Shown piece after piece: positions 43,296-52,814 of a stretch of DNA of 64,000 nucleotides. Source of the DNA: VYFG01 sp965248685 (GTDB lineage: Bacteria > Pseudomonadota > Gammaproteobacteria > Arenicellales > Poriferihabitantaceae); the NCBI GenBank assembly GCA_965248685.1, contig CBDFKC010000003.1:1674001-1738000 (forward strand), given 5' to 3'. The notes under the pieces were generated by a model. It saw only the letters and a program-made list of their open reading frames with translations, was not told the origin of the DNA and did not search any database. The position numbers were made by a program, and so were the translations under genes. Numbering within the stretch: position 1 is the first letter of the stretch; each line of letters begins with the position of its first letter.

Positions 43296-44099
43296 ATGCG
43301 TTTTGCCAAACTAAATTCGATAACATTGCACTATGGACATGCTGGTGATCCGGCACGACCAACTATTGTTTTTTCCAACTCCCTGGGTACCGACTTTCGA
43401 ATCTGGCAGGCGGTGGCCGCGGAATTGGTCAAAGATTTTCATATTGTACTGTATGACAAGCGCGGGCATGGATTGTCGGACACTCCCAAGGGCCCGTATT
43501 CTATCGACGACCACGTTAGTGATCTGATTGCTTTAATCGACCATCTGAAAATTGACCGTGTGATCGTATGTGGTGTATCAGTAGGAGGTATGATTGCTCA
43601 GGGTATGGCAGCACGAGCACCGCAAAGAATCCGGGGGCTGGTGTTGTGCGATACTGCGCATAAAATTGGATCTCCCGAAATGTGGCAACAACGCATGGAT
43701 CAAATCTCTCAACAGGGGTTGGTAGGCATTGCTGACGACGTCATGCAGCGCTGGTTTTCATCGGATTTTATCGATCATCAAAAACCGCAATTGAATGGTT
43801 ACTACAATATGTTCACGCGGTCTCCAGTAGAAGGCTATCTCGGAACCTGCGCGGCGATTCGCGATGCAGACCTAACTCTCAGTACCGAACGAATCCAGCT
43901 TCCTACGCTATGTGTATGTGGTGATCACGATCTCGCAACTACCCCGGACCTGGTCAGGGAACTGGCCGGATTAATCAGCGGTGCAAGGTTTGAGCTGGTC
44001 GCCGGAGCCGGGCATTTGCCATCTGTAGAACAACCAGAAACGCTGGTCAAATTGATTGGAAAATTTCTCGGGGAACAGAATTTTGGCCGAGCCGACTAG
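43296..44099 (+). CDS. pcaD: 3-oxoadipate enol-lactonase
   Basis: The 267-residue alpha/beta-hydrolase has the oxyanion/early motif FSNSLGTDFRIWQ, nucleophile elbow CGVSVGGMIAQG, acid in CGDHDLATTPD and catalytic His in GAGHLPSVEQPE. This combination is typical of PcaD, which opens 3-oxoadipate enol-lactone in the protocatechuate branch of the beta-ketoadipate pathway. It heads a pcaD-pcaB-aldo/keto reductase run and is divergent from pobA. pcaC and pcaIJF are not seen nearby. Confidence 0.88.
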   Translation: MRFAKLNSITLHYGHAGDPARPTIVFSNSLGTDFRIWQAVAAELVKDFHIVLYDKRGHGLSDTPKGPYSIDDHVSDLIALIDHLKIDRVIVCGVSVGGMIAQGMAARAPQRIRGLVLCDTAHKIGSPEMWQQRMDQISQQGLVGIADDVMQRWFSSDFIDHQKPQLNGYYNMFTRSPVEGYLGTCAAIRDADLTLSTERIQLPTLCVCGDHDLATTPDLVRELAGLISGARFELVAGAGHLPSVEQPETLVKLIGKFLGEQNFGRAD

Positions 44100-44195
44100 C
44101 AGAATCTACCGGGATTTACCGTTTGGCTTGGAATCGGTATATCACTATACGGCAGATCTTTTTCCAGTAGTTGGCAGTATTCACGGACAAATTCC

Positions 44196-45257
44196 ATGAG
44201 CGCCTTGGTATTTGATCACCCCTGGATGCAGGGTATGTTCAGAGGACAGGATTTGCGGGAGCAGTTTTCAGCTGATGCAGATATTGCAGCCATGCTCCGA
44301 TTCGAGAAGGCCCTGGCAGCTGCTTCTGCAGACTGTGGTTTGATTACCCACGCAGCCAGCAAAGCAATTTCGGAAGCCTGCGACGGATATGCTCCCCAAC
44401 TGTCCGAACTACAACAGGGTTTTTCCCGGGACGGTGTTGTGGTCCCCGAGTTAATACGCCAACTAAGAGAGCTTTTAATCCCAGAGTATGCCGAGTGTTT
44501 GCATCTCGGTGCGACCAGCCAGGACGTAGTAGATACCAGTCTGGTGATACGGATTAAAAATTGCCTCGCCGTGCTGCAAGAGCGACTAACCAGTGTGGAG
44601 CGCGGTCTCGAAAACCTGGCGATGTCCGATGGCAATAAGGTTGTTATGGGTCATACCAGGATGCAGGCAGCCCGTATCGTTAAGGTGTCTCATATTCTTG
44701 ACCCGTGGCAGCGCCCCCTTGACCGGCACCAAGTCCGTCTTGATCAGCTCATCAGCAGATTACTGCAGGTGCAATTAGGGGGTGGAACCGGTGATATGTC
44801 CTTGTTTGGTGCCAATGGTGATCGAATTCGACAATTCGTGGCGATCGAATTGGATCTTAGCGCCGACGCGGGTTGTTGGCACACCGCCCGGGACGGTCTG
44901 GCAGAGCTGGCATCATGGTGTTCTTTGGTAACTGGAACCATTGGTAAACTTGGCCAGGATGTTGCGTTGCTGGCTCAATCTGAAATCGGCTCCATTAAGG
45001 TCGAAAATTCTGGAGGATCTTCGGCCATGGAGGGAAAACAGAATCCAGTCGCTGCTGAATTGCTGGTTGCAGTGGCACGATTTAATGCGACCCAGGTGTC
45101 CTCGATACACCATGCCATGGTGCACGAGAATCAGCGATCTGGCGCTGCATGGACTCTGGAATGGATGGGATTGCCTCAAATGATCCTGGCGACCAATGCC
45201 GGGCTCGCCATTGCCCACGAATTGATTGCCAATATAACTTTTGTAGAAAAGTCATGA
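44196..45257 (+). CDS. pcaB: 3-carboxy-cis,cis-muconate cycloisomerase
   Basis: This 353-residue fumarase-superfamily member has LGATSQDVVDT, GHTRMQAARIV and the loop GGSSAMEGKQNPVAAE. The usual loop is GSSxMPxKxNP; here Pro-His is Glu-Gly, although Ser, Lys and NP are kept. About 350 residues is the short PcaB form also known from rhizobia; others are about 450. It cyclises carboxymuconate to carboxymuconolactone. Position after pcaD supports the call over adenylosuccinate lyase. It overlaps the aldo/keto reductase by four bases. Confidence 0.85.
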   Translation: MSALVFDHPWMQGMFRGQDLREQFSADADIAAMLRFEKALAAASADCGLITHAASKAISEACDGYAPQLSELQQGFSRDGVVVPELIRQLRELLIPEYAECLHLGATSQDVVDTSLVIRIKNCLAVLQERLTSVERGLENLAMSDGNKVVMGHTRMQAARIVKVSHILDPWQRPLDRHQVRLDQLISRLLQVQLGGGTGDMSLFGANGDRIRQFVAIELDLSADAGCWHTARDGLAELASWCSLVTGTIGKLGQDVALLAQSEIGSIKVENSGGSSAMEGKQNPVAAELLVAVARFNATQVSSIHHAMVHENQRSGAAWTLEWMGLPQMILATNAGLAIAHELIANITFVEKS

Positions 45258-46159
45258 TAAACCGACGTCGATTCCTAAAGTATGCAGCAGGCTTGTCGTG
45301 TTTATCGATATCCAGCCCAGGGCAGGGCGCAGAGGTTATTACCCGACCAATTCCATCTACCGGCGAGCAATTGCCGGTTATCGGTATGGGTACCTGGGGA
45401 ACTTTCAACGTTGGCAACAACGCAAATATTCGGGCGGCTCGTTGCCAGGTTCTGGATGTTTTTTTTCAAATGGGTGGAACCATTGTTGATTCTTCGCCGA
45501 TGTATGGTTCCTCCGAAGAAGTCATCGGGCATTGTGTGGAAAACTTACAGGCGGCCGATCAGTTATTTTCCGCGACTAAGGTATGGACTTCGGCGATGGA
45601 TGACGGACGCGCACAAATACAGGACTCCCACAATTTATGGCGAATCCCCCAATTTGGATTATTTCAGGTGCACAACTTGGTGGCCTGGCAAACCCACCTT
45701 CCGTATTTGCAACAACTCAAGTCCGACGGAAAAATTCGTTACGTTGGTATTTCTACTTCACATGGACGAAGACATCGAGAGCTGAAAAGAATAATGGAGA
45801 CCGAAGATATCGATTTTATCCAACTCACATACAATATTCAGGATAGGGAGGCTGAGCGCCACCTTCTGCCAATGGCGATTGAGCGTGACATTGCTGTTAT
45901 CGCCAATCGTCCATTTCGAAGGGCAGCCCTATTTGATCACTTACACGGCCGGCGTCTACCAGCCTGGGCTGAGGATTTCGATTGTCAAAACCTCGCCCAG
46001 TTTCTCCTTAAATTTATTGTTTCTCACCCTGCTATTACCTGTGCCATCCCGGCCACCAGTCAAGTCGCTCATATGACAGAGAATATGGGCGCCCAGCTCG
46101 GACGCTTGCCCGATGCGACAGCCCGCCGCCGAATGATTCAATGGTTTGAAAATTCCTGA
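45254..46159 (+). CDS. Exported aldo/keto reductase with twin-arginine signal
   Basis: The 301-residue protein begins MINRRRFLKYAAG, a Tat motif with hydrophobic stretch and a likely cleavage after a GQGAE region. The body is an aldo/keto reductase barrel: GMGTWGTFNV, Asp/Tyr in IVDSSPMYGSSE, Lys in SATKVWTS, His in FQVHNLVAW, and an IPATSQVAHM coenzyme loop. Such periplasmic Tat-exported members are known, although their redox partner is unclear because NADPH is cytosolic. The ATG overlaps the pcaB stop (ATGA), so it rides on the aromatic operon, with no established role there. Confidence 0.82.
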   Translation: MINRRRFLKYAAGLSCLSISSPGQGAEVITRPIPSTGEQLPVIGMGTWGTFNVGNNANIRAARCQVLDVFFQMGGTIVDSSPMYGSSEEVIGHCVENLQAADQLFSATKVWTSAMDDGRAQIQDSHNLWRIPQFGLFQVHNLVAWQTHLPYLQQLKSDGKIRYVGISTSHGRRHRELKRIMETEDIDFIQLTYNIQDREAERHLLPMAIERDIAVIANRPFRRAALFDHLHGRRLPAWAEDFDCQNLAQFLLKFIVSHPAITCAIPATSQVAHMTENMGAQLGRLPDATARRRMIQWFENS

Positions 46160-46166
46160 GATCTAT

Positions 46167-46386
46167 CTAAGGAATCTCTGAACAAGTCTGGGCGAGATAG
46201 ATTGAAATGAAAAATGATTGAGATCAAGGCACGAAACGCACGTAATAGCAGGGCTATTGCGAAGTTTTGTAACGCTTCCGCTCCTGCTATCGCTCATTAC
46301 CCGCGTCCTGCGGGCAACGCAGATATCGATTATTTTTCGCTCAAGCTATCCGCTCATGACTTGTTCAGAGGTTCCCTAAGGAATCT
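46167..46386. mobile_element. MITE-like non-autonomous element
   Basis: About 200 bases are bounded by imperfect terminal inverted repeats; the inner 13 bases (CTCTGAACAAGTC, 46176-46188, and GACTTGTTCAGAG, 46358-46370) are perfect. The 11-base direct repeat CTAAGGAATCT flanks it at 46167-46177 and 46376-46386. There is no coding frame of note. It sits between two genes just before the DUF6064 ORF. I recall similar terminal sequences from IS-derived elements of gammaproteobacteria but could not check this. Confidence 0.75.
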
Positions 46387-46404
46387 GGCGATAATCCACA
46401 GCCT

Positions 46405-47082
46405 ATGCTGAATCGATTGCGAGGCTGGTTGTATGATTTTGTTCCTTACTCTGTTGAAAGCTGGATCGGGTTAATCGGAGACTACAATCGCTCAATCTGG
46501 CCCCTCCAATGGGTCTTCGCCGCTGGCTTTATCGCGTTGATCCTATTGCAGTTCAGAGTAACAAGCGGACGCTTTAAATTCGAACTTTTGATCCTGGGAA
46601 TTTACTGGATCTGGTGTGGAGCGATCTTTCAGCTGCAATTTTTTAGTATCTTGAATTGGGCCGCGGGTTATTATGGATGGATGTTTATTCTGCAGGGTGT
46701 TCTGTTGGTGGTATACGCCAGTCTGGGCAATTCGATCGCCAGCGATAAACCGAAAAAAGAATTATTCGTCTCTATTGCTTTGCTCTTGGGCTTTATGATT
46801 TTATTGCCATTGCTACAATTGGCCGCAGGTCACACGGTATTCGAACTGGGATGGTTTGGCACCACACCGACGGGCCTGGTGGTGGTATCCACTGTTGTTA
46901 TGCTGAGAAATTCGTTGAGTAGATGGTGGATTTGGGTGATACCAGCATGTTGGGCGTTGATTGCATTCGCGAATGGCTGGCCCCTGGGGTACATTCCTGA
47001 TCTGGTGCTTTTCCCCATTGTGATAATCTGCTTTTTGCTAAAAATTTACTATAAACCCGAGACTGTAATAATTGAACGATAA
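46405..47082 (+). CDS. DUF6064-like multi-pass membrane protein
   Basis: The 225-residue protein has about seven hydrophobic segments and an N-terminal VESWIGLIGDYNRSIWPLQW motif like the DUF6064 family. No function is established. It overlaps the TTG start of ung by 11 bases. A MITE-like element lies immediately upstream, so its promoter may come from, or have been altered by, that insertion. Confidence 0.75.
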   Translation: MLNRLRGWLYDFVPYSVESWIGLIGDYNRSIWPLQWVFAAGFIALILLQFRVTSGRFKFELLILGIYWIWCGAIFQLQFFSILNWAAGYYGWMFILQGVLLVVYASLGNSIASDKPKKELFVSIALLLGFMILLPLLQLAAGHTVFELGWFGTTPTGLVVVSTVVMLRNSLSRWWIWVIPACWALIAFANGWPLGYIPDLVLFPIVIICFLLKIYYKPETVIIER

Positions 47083-47761
47083 GGCGCCAATAAAATTAGA
47101 ACCTTCCTGGCTCGAGGTATTGGGTGAGGAATTTTCAAAACCATATATGCAGAGTCTAAAGGCATTTTTGCAAGACCAGAAAATCCAAGGCAAGACGATC
47201 TTTCCCACAGGTGACAACTGGTTTAATGCGTTTAATTCAACGCCTTTTAATCAGGTTAAGGTGGTGATACTGGGCCAGGATCCCTATCACGGTCCGGGTC
47301 AGGCTCACGGACTTTGCTTTTCGGTTTTACCTGGAGTTCCGGTTCCTCCGTCATTGGTAAATATATATAAAGAATTACAACAAGACTTGGGCGTTCCAAT
47401 CTCACCTGACGGTTATTTGCAGCACTGGGCGGATCAAGGCGTTTTATTACTCAACTCAACCCTAACCGTCGAAGCCCACCGCGCCGGATCCCATCAGGGT
47501 AAGGGATGGGAACAATTTACTGATAAGGCGATTCAGGCATTGGATCAGCAAAGAGAAAATCTGGTTTTTTTGCTCTGGGGGAGTTACGCCCAGAAAAAAG
47601 GCCAGTTTATCAACCAAGCTAAACACCGAGTTGTTAAATCAGTACACCCTTCGCCGTTATCCGCTCATCGCGGATTTTTCGGCAATCGACATTTCTCACA
47701 AACCAATCAATGGTTAATACAACACGGTATGGACCCCATTGAATGGTCCCGTGGAGATTGA
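47072..47761 (+). CDS. ung: Uracil-DNA glycosylase
   Basis: This 229-residue family 1 UDG has the water-activating loop GQDPYHGPGQAHGLCFSV (about residue 70), LLLNSTLTVE, LLWGSYAQKK and the minor-groove loop HPSPLSAHRGF (His near residue 190). It removes uracil from DNA to start base-excision repair. The apparent start is TTG at 47072 inside the end of the preceding gene; no ATG near the conserved N-terminus exists. Confidence 0.95.
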   Translation: MNDKAPIKLEPSWLEVLGEEFSKPYMQSLKAFLQDQKIQGKTIFPTGDNWFNAFNSTPFNQVKVVILGQDPYHGPGQAHGLCFSVLPGVPVPPSLVNIYKELQQDLGVPISPDGYLQHWADQGVLLLNSTLTVEAHRAGSHQGKGWEQFTDKAIQALDQQRENLVFLLWGSYAQKKGQFINQAKHRVVKSVHPSPLSAHRGFFGNRHFSQTNQWLIQHGMDPIEWSRGD

Positions 47762-47773
47762 GGCAACATATTT

Positions 47774-48700
47774 ATGAAAATTGCATTTATATATGAACAT
47801 CCTGATTGGTCTAAAAGTCTAATCAATTCGTTCGCTGAAAATGGTATCCAGCTTCAGCTGGTAAATGTGGCTGATCTCGCATTTGACACCCAGGCATCCA
47901 GTATCAATTTTGATCTGGCGATAAATCGGGTCAATATTATGCCATCGGCCGGTCGCGCTTCTCCGCTGGTTGCCCATACATTGCATTACCTGGGTTTTCT
48001 GGAGCAATCCGGGGTGCGGGTGGTAAATGGATACCGGGCACATTTTGCCGGTGCTTCCAAGGCGATCCAGAACGGGATCTTTTCAAATCTCGGCCTCGAC
48101 TGTCCAAGAGCAATCGCCGTGTACCAGCCGGAAGATATTTTGCAGGGTGCCAGTGACATTGGTTTCCCGGTAATGCTTAAACCAAATATTGGAGGATCTG
48201 GCGCTGGTATTGTCCGCTACAATAATGAGCAGGAACTAAGCTTGGCCGTGCAACATCGATTAATCGACCTCGGGGTCGACCGCAGTGGCCTGGTTCAGCA
48301 ATATATCGAGTCCGATGGAAGTATCTATCGAATTGAAGTCCTAGGCGACCAATTATTCTATGGGATTAAGCAACGGATTACCGAGGGTTCCTACAATTAT
48401 TGTGCGGCGGACGGGTGTTCAGTAACTGATCCTGATCCGTCGCCAGAGGACGCTGATGCAAGCGATGGTATTCAAGTTTTTCATCCCGAGCCCGAAATCG
48501 TCGACGTGGTGGCGAAAATAATTTCTACCGCTGGTGCCGATCTTGGCGGCGTAGAATACTTTATTAACACCAGGACAAGCCGGCCGTGTTTTTATGACTT
48601 TAACCCCTATTCAAACTTTGTTTCCAATGGCGAAAATTTGCTGGGATTTTCTCCCGAGCAGCGTTATGTTGAGTATATCAGGGACTTGATCGGGATTTAG
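47774..48700 (+). CDS. RimK-like ATP-grasp ligase
   Basis: The 308-residue protein has an N-terminal MKIAFIYEHPDWS domain and an ATP-grasp core: PVMLKPNIGGSGAGIVR (ATP-binding loop, about residue 135), VQQYIESDGSIYRIEVLGD, and FINTRTSRPCFYDFNPYSNFV near the C-terminus with the metal-binding Asn/Asp. RimK-type ligases join a carboxylate to an amine, for example adding Glu residues or making peptides and dipeptide-like metabolites. No partner is evident. The 12-base spacing after ung suggests cotranscription. The substrate is unknown. Confidence 0.8.
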   Translation: MKIAFIYEHPDWSKSLINSFAENGIQLQLVNVADLAFDTQASSINFDLAINRVNIMPSAGRASPLVAHTLHYLGFLEQSGVRVVNGYRAHFAGASKAIQNGIFSNLGLDCPRAIAVYQPEDILQGASDIGFPVMLKPNIGGSGAGIVRYNNEQELSLAVQHRLIDLGVDRSGLVQQYIESDGSIYRIEVLGDQLFYGIKQRITEGSYNYCAADGCSVTDPDPSPEDADASDGIQVFHPEPEIVDVVAKIISTAGADLGGVEYFINTRTSRPCFYDFNPYSNFVSNGENLLGFSPEQRYVEYIRDLIGI

Positions 48701-48882
48701 CTTTGCTGGTAGCTGCCCCGTTACCCGACTCAAGGCAGCATTAAAACTATTTACCAATCTAAATATTGGCGAGTGAAAGTTTCATTTCCCGGTTGACAAA
48801 TACATTGTTGTTCTCTATTTTGAGAACTTAATTTATTAGCTAACTGTGGCGGCTGGTAGTTTGCGGCCAGCACAAAAAATCA

Positions 48883-51054
48883 TTGAACTCCCCGAGCGAG
48901 CAAAATTTTTCCCAGCTGGAACTTCCGCCGCGATACTATCTTTATCACTTCAATGAATTTTTGGAGGTAATTAAAGATAGATATTTGCCGGTATTGCAGC
49001 CAGAACATAAGGCGTTTGTTGACGACTTTAATCTGTTGCCGGATGATGCCCGTTGTCTTTACATCAGGATGCTGAACCGCTCCGGATTGGTTTTTGATAT
49101 ACGAAGGTTTCGTTACCAGGAAATTCCCAACATATCTACGCAATTAGATGTACTGCACCAATCAGAATTTATCAGACCAGTCAATTCCAGCGACATTAAA
49201 CTCTGGTACAGGGTAATTAATCGGGATACCCTGATTGGCCTAATAGATTCGCAATATTGCCGCCGGCGTTATCGGCGTTCATGGTCGAAAGCAGAATTGA
49301 TCGATTTCGCTCAGGGGAATCTCGATACTTCTCACCCCGCATTTGCACAGTCACTACTTAATTTCGTAGTTCAGGCGCGTTCAGATCAAATCGGTTATTT
49401 ATTGTTTCTATATTTCGGTAAACTGGAACTAAATTTAACCCGATTCACTTTACGTGATCTTGGTGTGACCAAAGCCGCAAAATTCAAAAGTAACTTCAAA
49501 CCCCGTTTTGATGATAAAAGAAGCGCGCTGAATGCATGGTTTTATATTAAAAAGCAGGCTGAAATTGATGGCTTTGATCGCGATGATATTTCATCCTGTA
49601 TCAACGAGTTTTCGGATTGGCCGGTAGCCCAAGATGAGCAATCTATTTTATTAAGACAGAAGATAATTTACCGGCTGGGAGAGCGCGCAGAAAAGTACGG
49701 AGAATCCACTCTCGCGCAAAAGATTTACAGCACAACAGATAGTTGGCCTGCAAGTGAGCGTCTGGCACGTCTGGTGTATAGTCGGGGAGATAAGCCAGGT
49801 GCAATGACTCAGCTGGAACGTATGATCGACGATCCATCCTGTGACGAAGAATTATTGTTTGCCGAGGACTTCTATCAAAGAAAATTTAACAAAAAACGCA
49901 CCAGTCGAATTACTGATATCCTGCGAAGCAGTAAAATAATTCCCCTCGACGAATCCCACCGAAATACACCAGAACTGGGCGCTGCAGAATATTACCGAGC
50001 CCGGGGAGGACAAGTTTATTACAGCGAAAACGGATTGTGGAAAGCCTTGTTTGGCCTGGCATTTTGGGAATTGCTTTTTACCCGGGAAGCATCGGCCATT
50101 TATAATGATTTTGAAAAAAGACCCTTAGACCTCGATACCGGGAAATTTTACCCAAGATTTTCTCCGGAGATCGAATCACGACTCGAATCAATATTGGATA
50201 TAACGTCGTTCCTAAAATCGCTGCTTGAGGTAATCACCTCCGAGTATGGTAAGGCAAATAATATTTTTGGTTGGAGGCCGGACATCTTCGAACAATTGAA
50301 GGCGTTTGTTAAGGCCTCCCCAGGGAACTCTCTAATTCAGATATTGCGTCGTATGGCGAAGGATTACGCCGGTAATCATTCGGGTTTTCCTGATTTGCTA
50401 GTGATTAATCGCGGAGTAGCAGAGTTTATTGAGATAAAAGCTGAAGGAGATCAGCTTCGCCGGAATCAACTCAAACAAATTGTAGCGCTGGAGCGGGCCG
50501 GGTTTAACGTTTCGGTAAATCGAGTTAAATGGGTGATTGACCCCAATCAAATTTATGTTGTGGTAGATATCGAAACCACTGGGCGGCGTTCTGCGACAAA
50601 CCGGGTGACTGAAATTGGCGCGGTAAAGGTTCGTAACAACCGAGTGATTGACCAGTGGCAATCTCTTATTAATCCTGGTCGTAGAATTCCGGGCGATATC
50701 ACCAGGTTAACTGGAATTAGCGATGAGATGGTGGCCTCTGCACCATACTTTTTTGAAATCGCTGATACATTGAGAGAGTTTACCGAGGGTTCAGTATTTG
50801 TCGCTCACAACGCCAGGTTCGATTATGGGTTTATTGGTGATGAGTATCGACGCATAGATCAAACCTATCACCGACCGACTTTGTGCAGCGTAGTGCAAAT
50901 GCGAAAATGGTATCCCGGACTACGTTCCTATAGCCTTAAAAATCTATGCGCTGAATTTGACGTCAATCTTGATTCCCATCATCGCGCACTTTGTGATGCC
51001 CAGGCTGCTGCTGAATTACTAAAACTGATTAATCTAAAGCGATCCGCGGTGTGA
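48883..51054 (+). CDS. FAN1-like VRR-NUC nuclease fused to a DEDDh 3'-5' exonuclease
   Basis: This 723-residue protein starts with a FAN1-type N-terminal region (LPPRYYLYHFNEFL; HTH-like segment about residues 50-110; helical middle). A VRR-NUC domain follows (about 360-545) whose PD-(D/E)xK site is FPDLLV ... FIEIKAEGD (about 502 and 515-518). From about residue 558 a DnaQ-like exonuclease follows, with DIETTG (DED motif I), HNARFDYGF and HRALCDA. FAN1 is a structure-specific nuclease for interstrand-crosslink repair; bacterial FAN1 is about 560 residues and usually ends after VRR-NUC. The start is TTG with no clear ribosome-binding site, chosen to match the family N-terminus. It is not within an obvious repair operon. 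Confidence 0.85.
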   Translation: MNSPSEQNFSQLELPPRYYLYHFNEFLEVIKDRYLPVLQPEHKAFVDDFNLLPDDARCLYIRMLNRSGLVFDIRRFRYQEIPNISTQLDVLHQSEFIRPVNSSDIKLWYRVINRDTLIGLIDSQYCRRRYRRSWSKAELIDFAQGNLDTSHPAFAQSLLNFVVQARSDQIGYLLFLYFGKLELNLTRFTLRDLGVTKAAKFKSNFKPRFDDKRSALNAWFYIKKQAEIDGFDRDDISSCINEFSDWPVAQDEQSILLRQKIIYRLGERAEKYGESTLAQKIYSTTDSWPASERLARLVYSRGDKPGAMTQLERMIDDPSCDEELLFAEDFYQRKFNKKRTSRITDILRSSKIIPLDESHRNTPELGAAEYYRARGGQVYYSENGLWKALFGLAFWELLFTREASAIYNDFEKRPLDLDTGKFYPRFSPEIESRLESILDITSFLKSLLEVITSEYGKANNIFGWRPDIFEQLKAFVKASPGNSLIQILRRMAKDYAGNHSGFPDLLVINRGVAEFIEIKAEGDQLRRNQLKQIVALERAGFNVSVNRVKWVIDPNQIYVVVDIETTGRRSATNRVTEIGAVKVRNNRVIDQWQSLINPGRRIPGDITRLTGISDEMVASAPYFFEIADTLREFTEGSVFVAHNARFDYGFIGDEYRRIDQTYHRPTLCSVVQMRKWYPGLRSYSLKNLCAEFDVNLDSHHRALCDAQAAAELLKLINLKRSAV

Positions 51055-51146
51055 TGATGGTGGTCAGCTTGGCTAATCTGTTTCAATTTTTACTTTACAA
51101 TATCGATAGCATTAAAATTTAAACCGTTATTGACCCATTTGCTTAG

Positions 51147-52031
51147 ATGCCGGATTCAAAAATAGAAAAAGTCAAAAACCTTCCATGCTGGATAGGAGAT
51201 ATTGCTGTAACACCGTTATCCGGTGGAATGACCAACTTCAACTTTCGAGTTTCAAGTGAGTCTAAAGATTATGTCGTCAGGTTGGGAGATGATATTCCCG
51301 AGCATCTAGTCTGGAGAGAGAATGAAGGTGTAACTTCTGAAGTCGCGGCTGCCTGCGGATTTTCTCCACAGGTGATTTATCGAACCCAGGGCATACTGGT
51401 AATCGATTTCATTGACGGAAAGGTTTGCTCCGAGTCGGATGTCAGGAAGCCGAAGAATTTGCTTCGTCTGGTCGATTTATTGCAGCGGTTTCACGTTGAA
51501 ATGCCACGTCATTTTACCGGGTATCCAATATTGTTTTGGGTTTTTCAGGTTCTCCGTCATTACCAGAATATGCTGCAACAAAAAAATAGTCCTTATCTGC
51601 CCAGTATGCCGGAACTAATGAAGGTTGCGATAGAGTTGGAGGATGTAGTGGGGTCAGTCAAAATCGTTTTTGGTCACAACGATTTACTGGCGGCAAATTT
51701 TATTGATGACGGGGAAAAAATCTGGTTGATAGATTTCGATTATGCCGGTTTTAACAGCCCATTATTCGACCTTGCCAATCTCGCATCTAACAGTGAATTA
51801 AAATTGGACCAGGAAAAAGAATTATTGGAGAACTACTTTCAATGCAATATTCAGGAGCAGGATCTAAAACGCTTTTACGCCATGAAATGCGCTTCTCTTC
51901 TGCGGGAAACCTGTTGGTCAATGGTGTCGGAAACCTATTCTAAGATCGACTTCGATTTTTCAGTATACACCCGAGAAAACTGGCAACGATATAGTCGGGC
52001 ACTAACGGAATATCGAGAACTTTTTAAATAG
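51147..52031 (+). CDS. Choline/aminoglycoside kinase-like phosphotransferase
   Basis: The 294-residue protein has the protein-kinase-like APH/ChoK fold. It has an N-lobe GGMTNFNFRV and YVVRLGDD with the ATP-binding Lys/Arg, the catalytic VFGHNDLLAANF loop (a HxDxxxxN pattern, about residue 175), and the metal-binding IDFDYAG (about 195). LicA-type choline kinases and related ethanolamine or amino-sugar kinases have this shape. It might phosphorylate choline or a related amine; no lic operon partners are present. Unlinked to the nuclease upstream except by orientation. Confidence 0.78.
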   Translation: MPDSKIEKVKNLPCWIGDIAVTPLSGGMTNFNFRVSSESKDYVVRLGDDIPEHLVWRENEGVTSEVAAACGFSPQVIYRTQGILVIDFIDGKVCSESDVRKPKNLLRLVDLLQRFHVEMPRHFTGYPILFWVFQVLRHYQNMLQQKNSPYLPSMPELMKVAIELEDVVGSVKIVFGHNDLLAANFIDDGEKIWLIDFDYAGFNSPLFDLANLASNSELKLDQEKELLENYFQCNIQEQDLKRFYAMKCASLLRETCWSMVSETYSKIDFDFSVYTRENWQRYSRALTEYRELFK

Positions 52032-52268
52032 TGTCTCTAAGTCTCGGCACATTGGGTATTTCTCTCGGTAATGTACTGGAAATCCCAAAATTGAAGTTCA
52101 ATTAAGACTCACTTTGAGTTCAAATTAGACTATCATTACGGGTACCATAGGGATATCTGAACTCGACGGATATCTTCAGGAGAATAAGATGCGCGCAGAC
52201 AAAATCTGGAAATGAAGGATTATGTGTTTGTAGCGCCTTGATTTATAAGTAATAATGAGGTGTATCAG

Positions 52269-52814
52269 GTGCCTAATCCAAAATTCTCAATGCCGGATGT
52301 ATTGTCGCCGGTGCAGGAGCTAGAAGTGTCAACCTCCTCCAAAATTCCCGAGCAACCGGTGAAATTAGATAGCCGGTCGCTGGAAATAGCGTTGGAAAAA
52401 TTTGCAACTGACTTGAAACGGGAATTTATCAGTGAGAGAGAGCGCGAACGGGAAAGGATTCGACAGGCTTTTCAGGAAAAAATCGCTCTAATTGAAAAAA
52501 AGGCGAACCAAAAGGTTTCGGAAAAATTACTACGGGCCCGGGGTAGAGACCGGGCCAAAATAGCTGAGCGGGAAAAACGGATGGATCACCTATTTGGCAA
52601 CGTTATGCATCTTGCCAAAGAAGTTGCGGAGCAAAAGAGTCAACTAAAAATTTGTCATGATCAGTTGCGACAAAAACTGATTCAAAGTGGAAAAATTCAA
52701 ATGGAATTGTGCGATGTAGGAATTTTATTGGAAGAACAAATAAAATCTCTGGGAGGACCATTGCTTGATCAGCATCTTATAAAAAGTCTAATGGAAGAGG
52801 GTGGAGAGGAGTGA
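52269..52814 (+). CDS. Highly charged coiled-coil protein of unknown function
   Basis: About 181 residues. An N-terminal Pro/Ser-rich segment precedes a long, Arg/Glu/Lys-rich alpha-helical stretch (about residues 40-140) including the alternating SERERERERIRQ run and several heptads, so coiled-coil formation is likely. GTG at 52269 is preferred to GTG at 52260 because GAGG at 52257-52260 then stands eight bases ahead of the start. No enzyme motif. Flanked by 200-base spacers and probably monocistronic. Confidence 0.55.
   Translation: MPNPKFSMPDVLSPVQELEVSTSSKIPEQPVKLDSRSLEIALEKFATDLKREFISERERERERIRQAFQEKIALIEKKANQKVSEKLLRARGRDRAKIAEREKRMDHLFGNVMHLAKEVAEQKSQLKICHDQLRQKLIQSGKIQMELCDVGILLEEQIKSLGGPLLDQHLIKSLMEEGGEE

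Noticed and set aside
44196..45257. Adenylosuccinate or argininosuccinate lyase
   Set aside because: Shares the fumarase-superfamily fold, but length, GATSQDVVDT motif and position beside pcaD favour PcaB.
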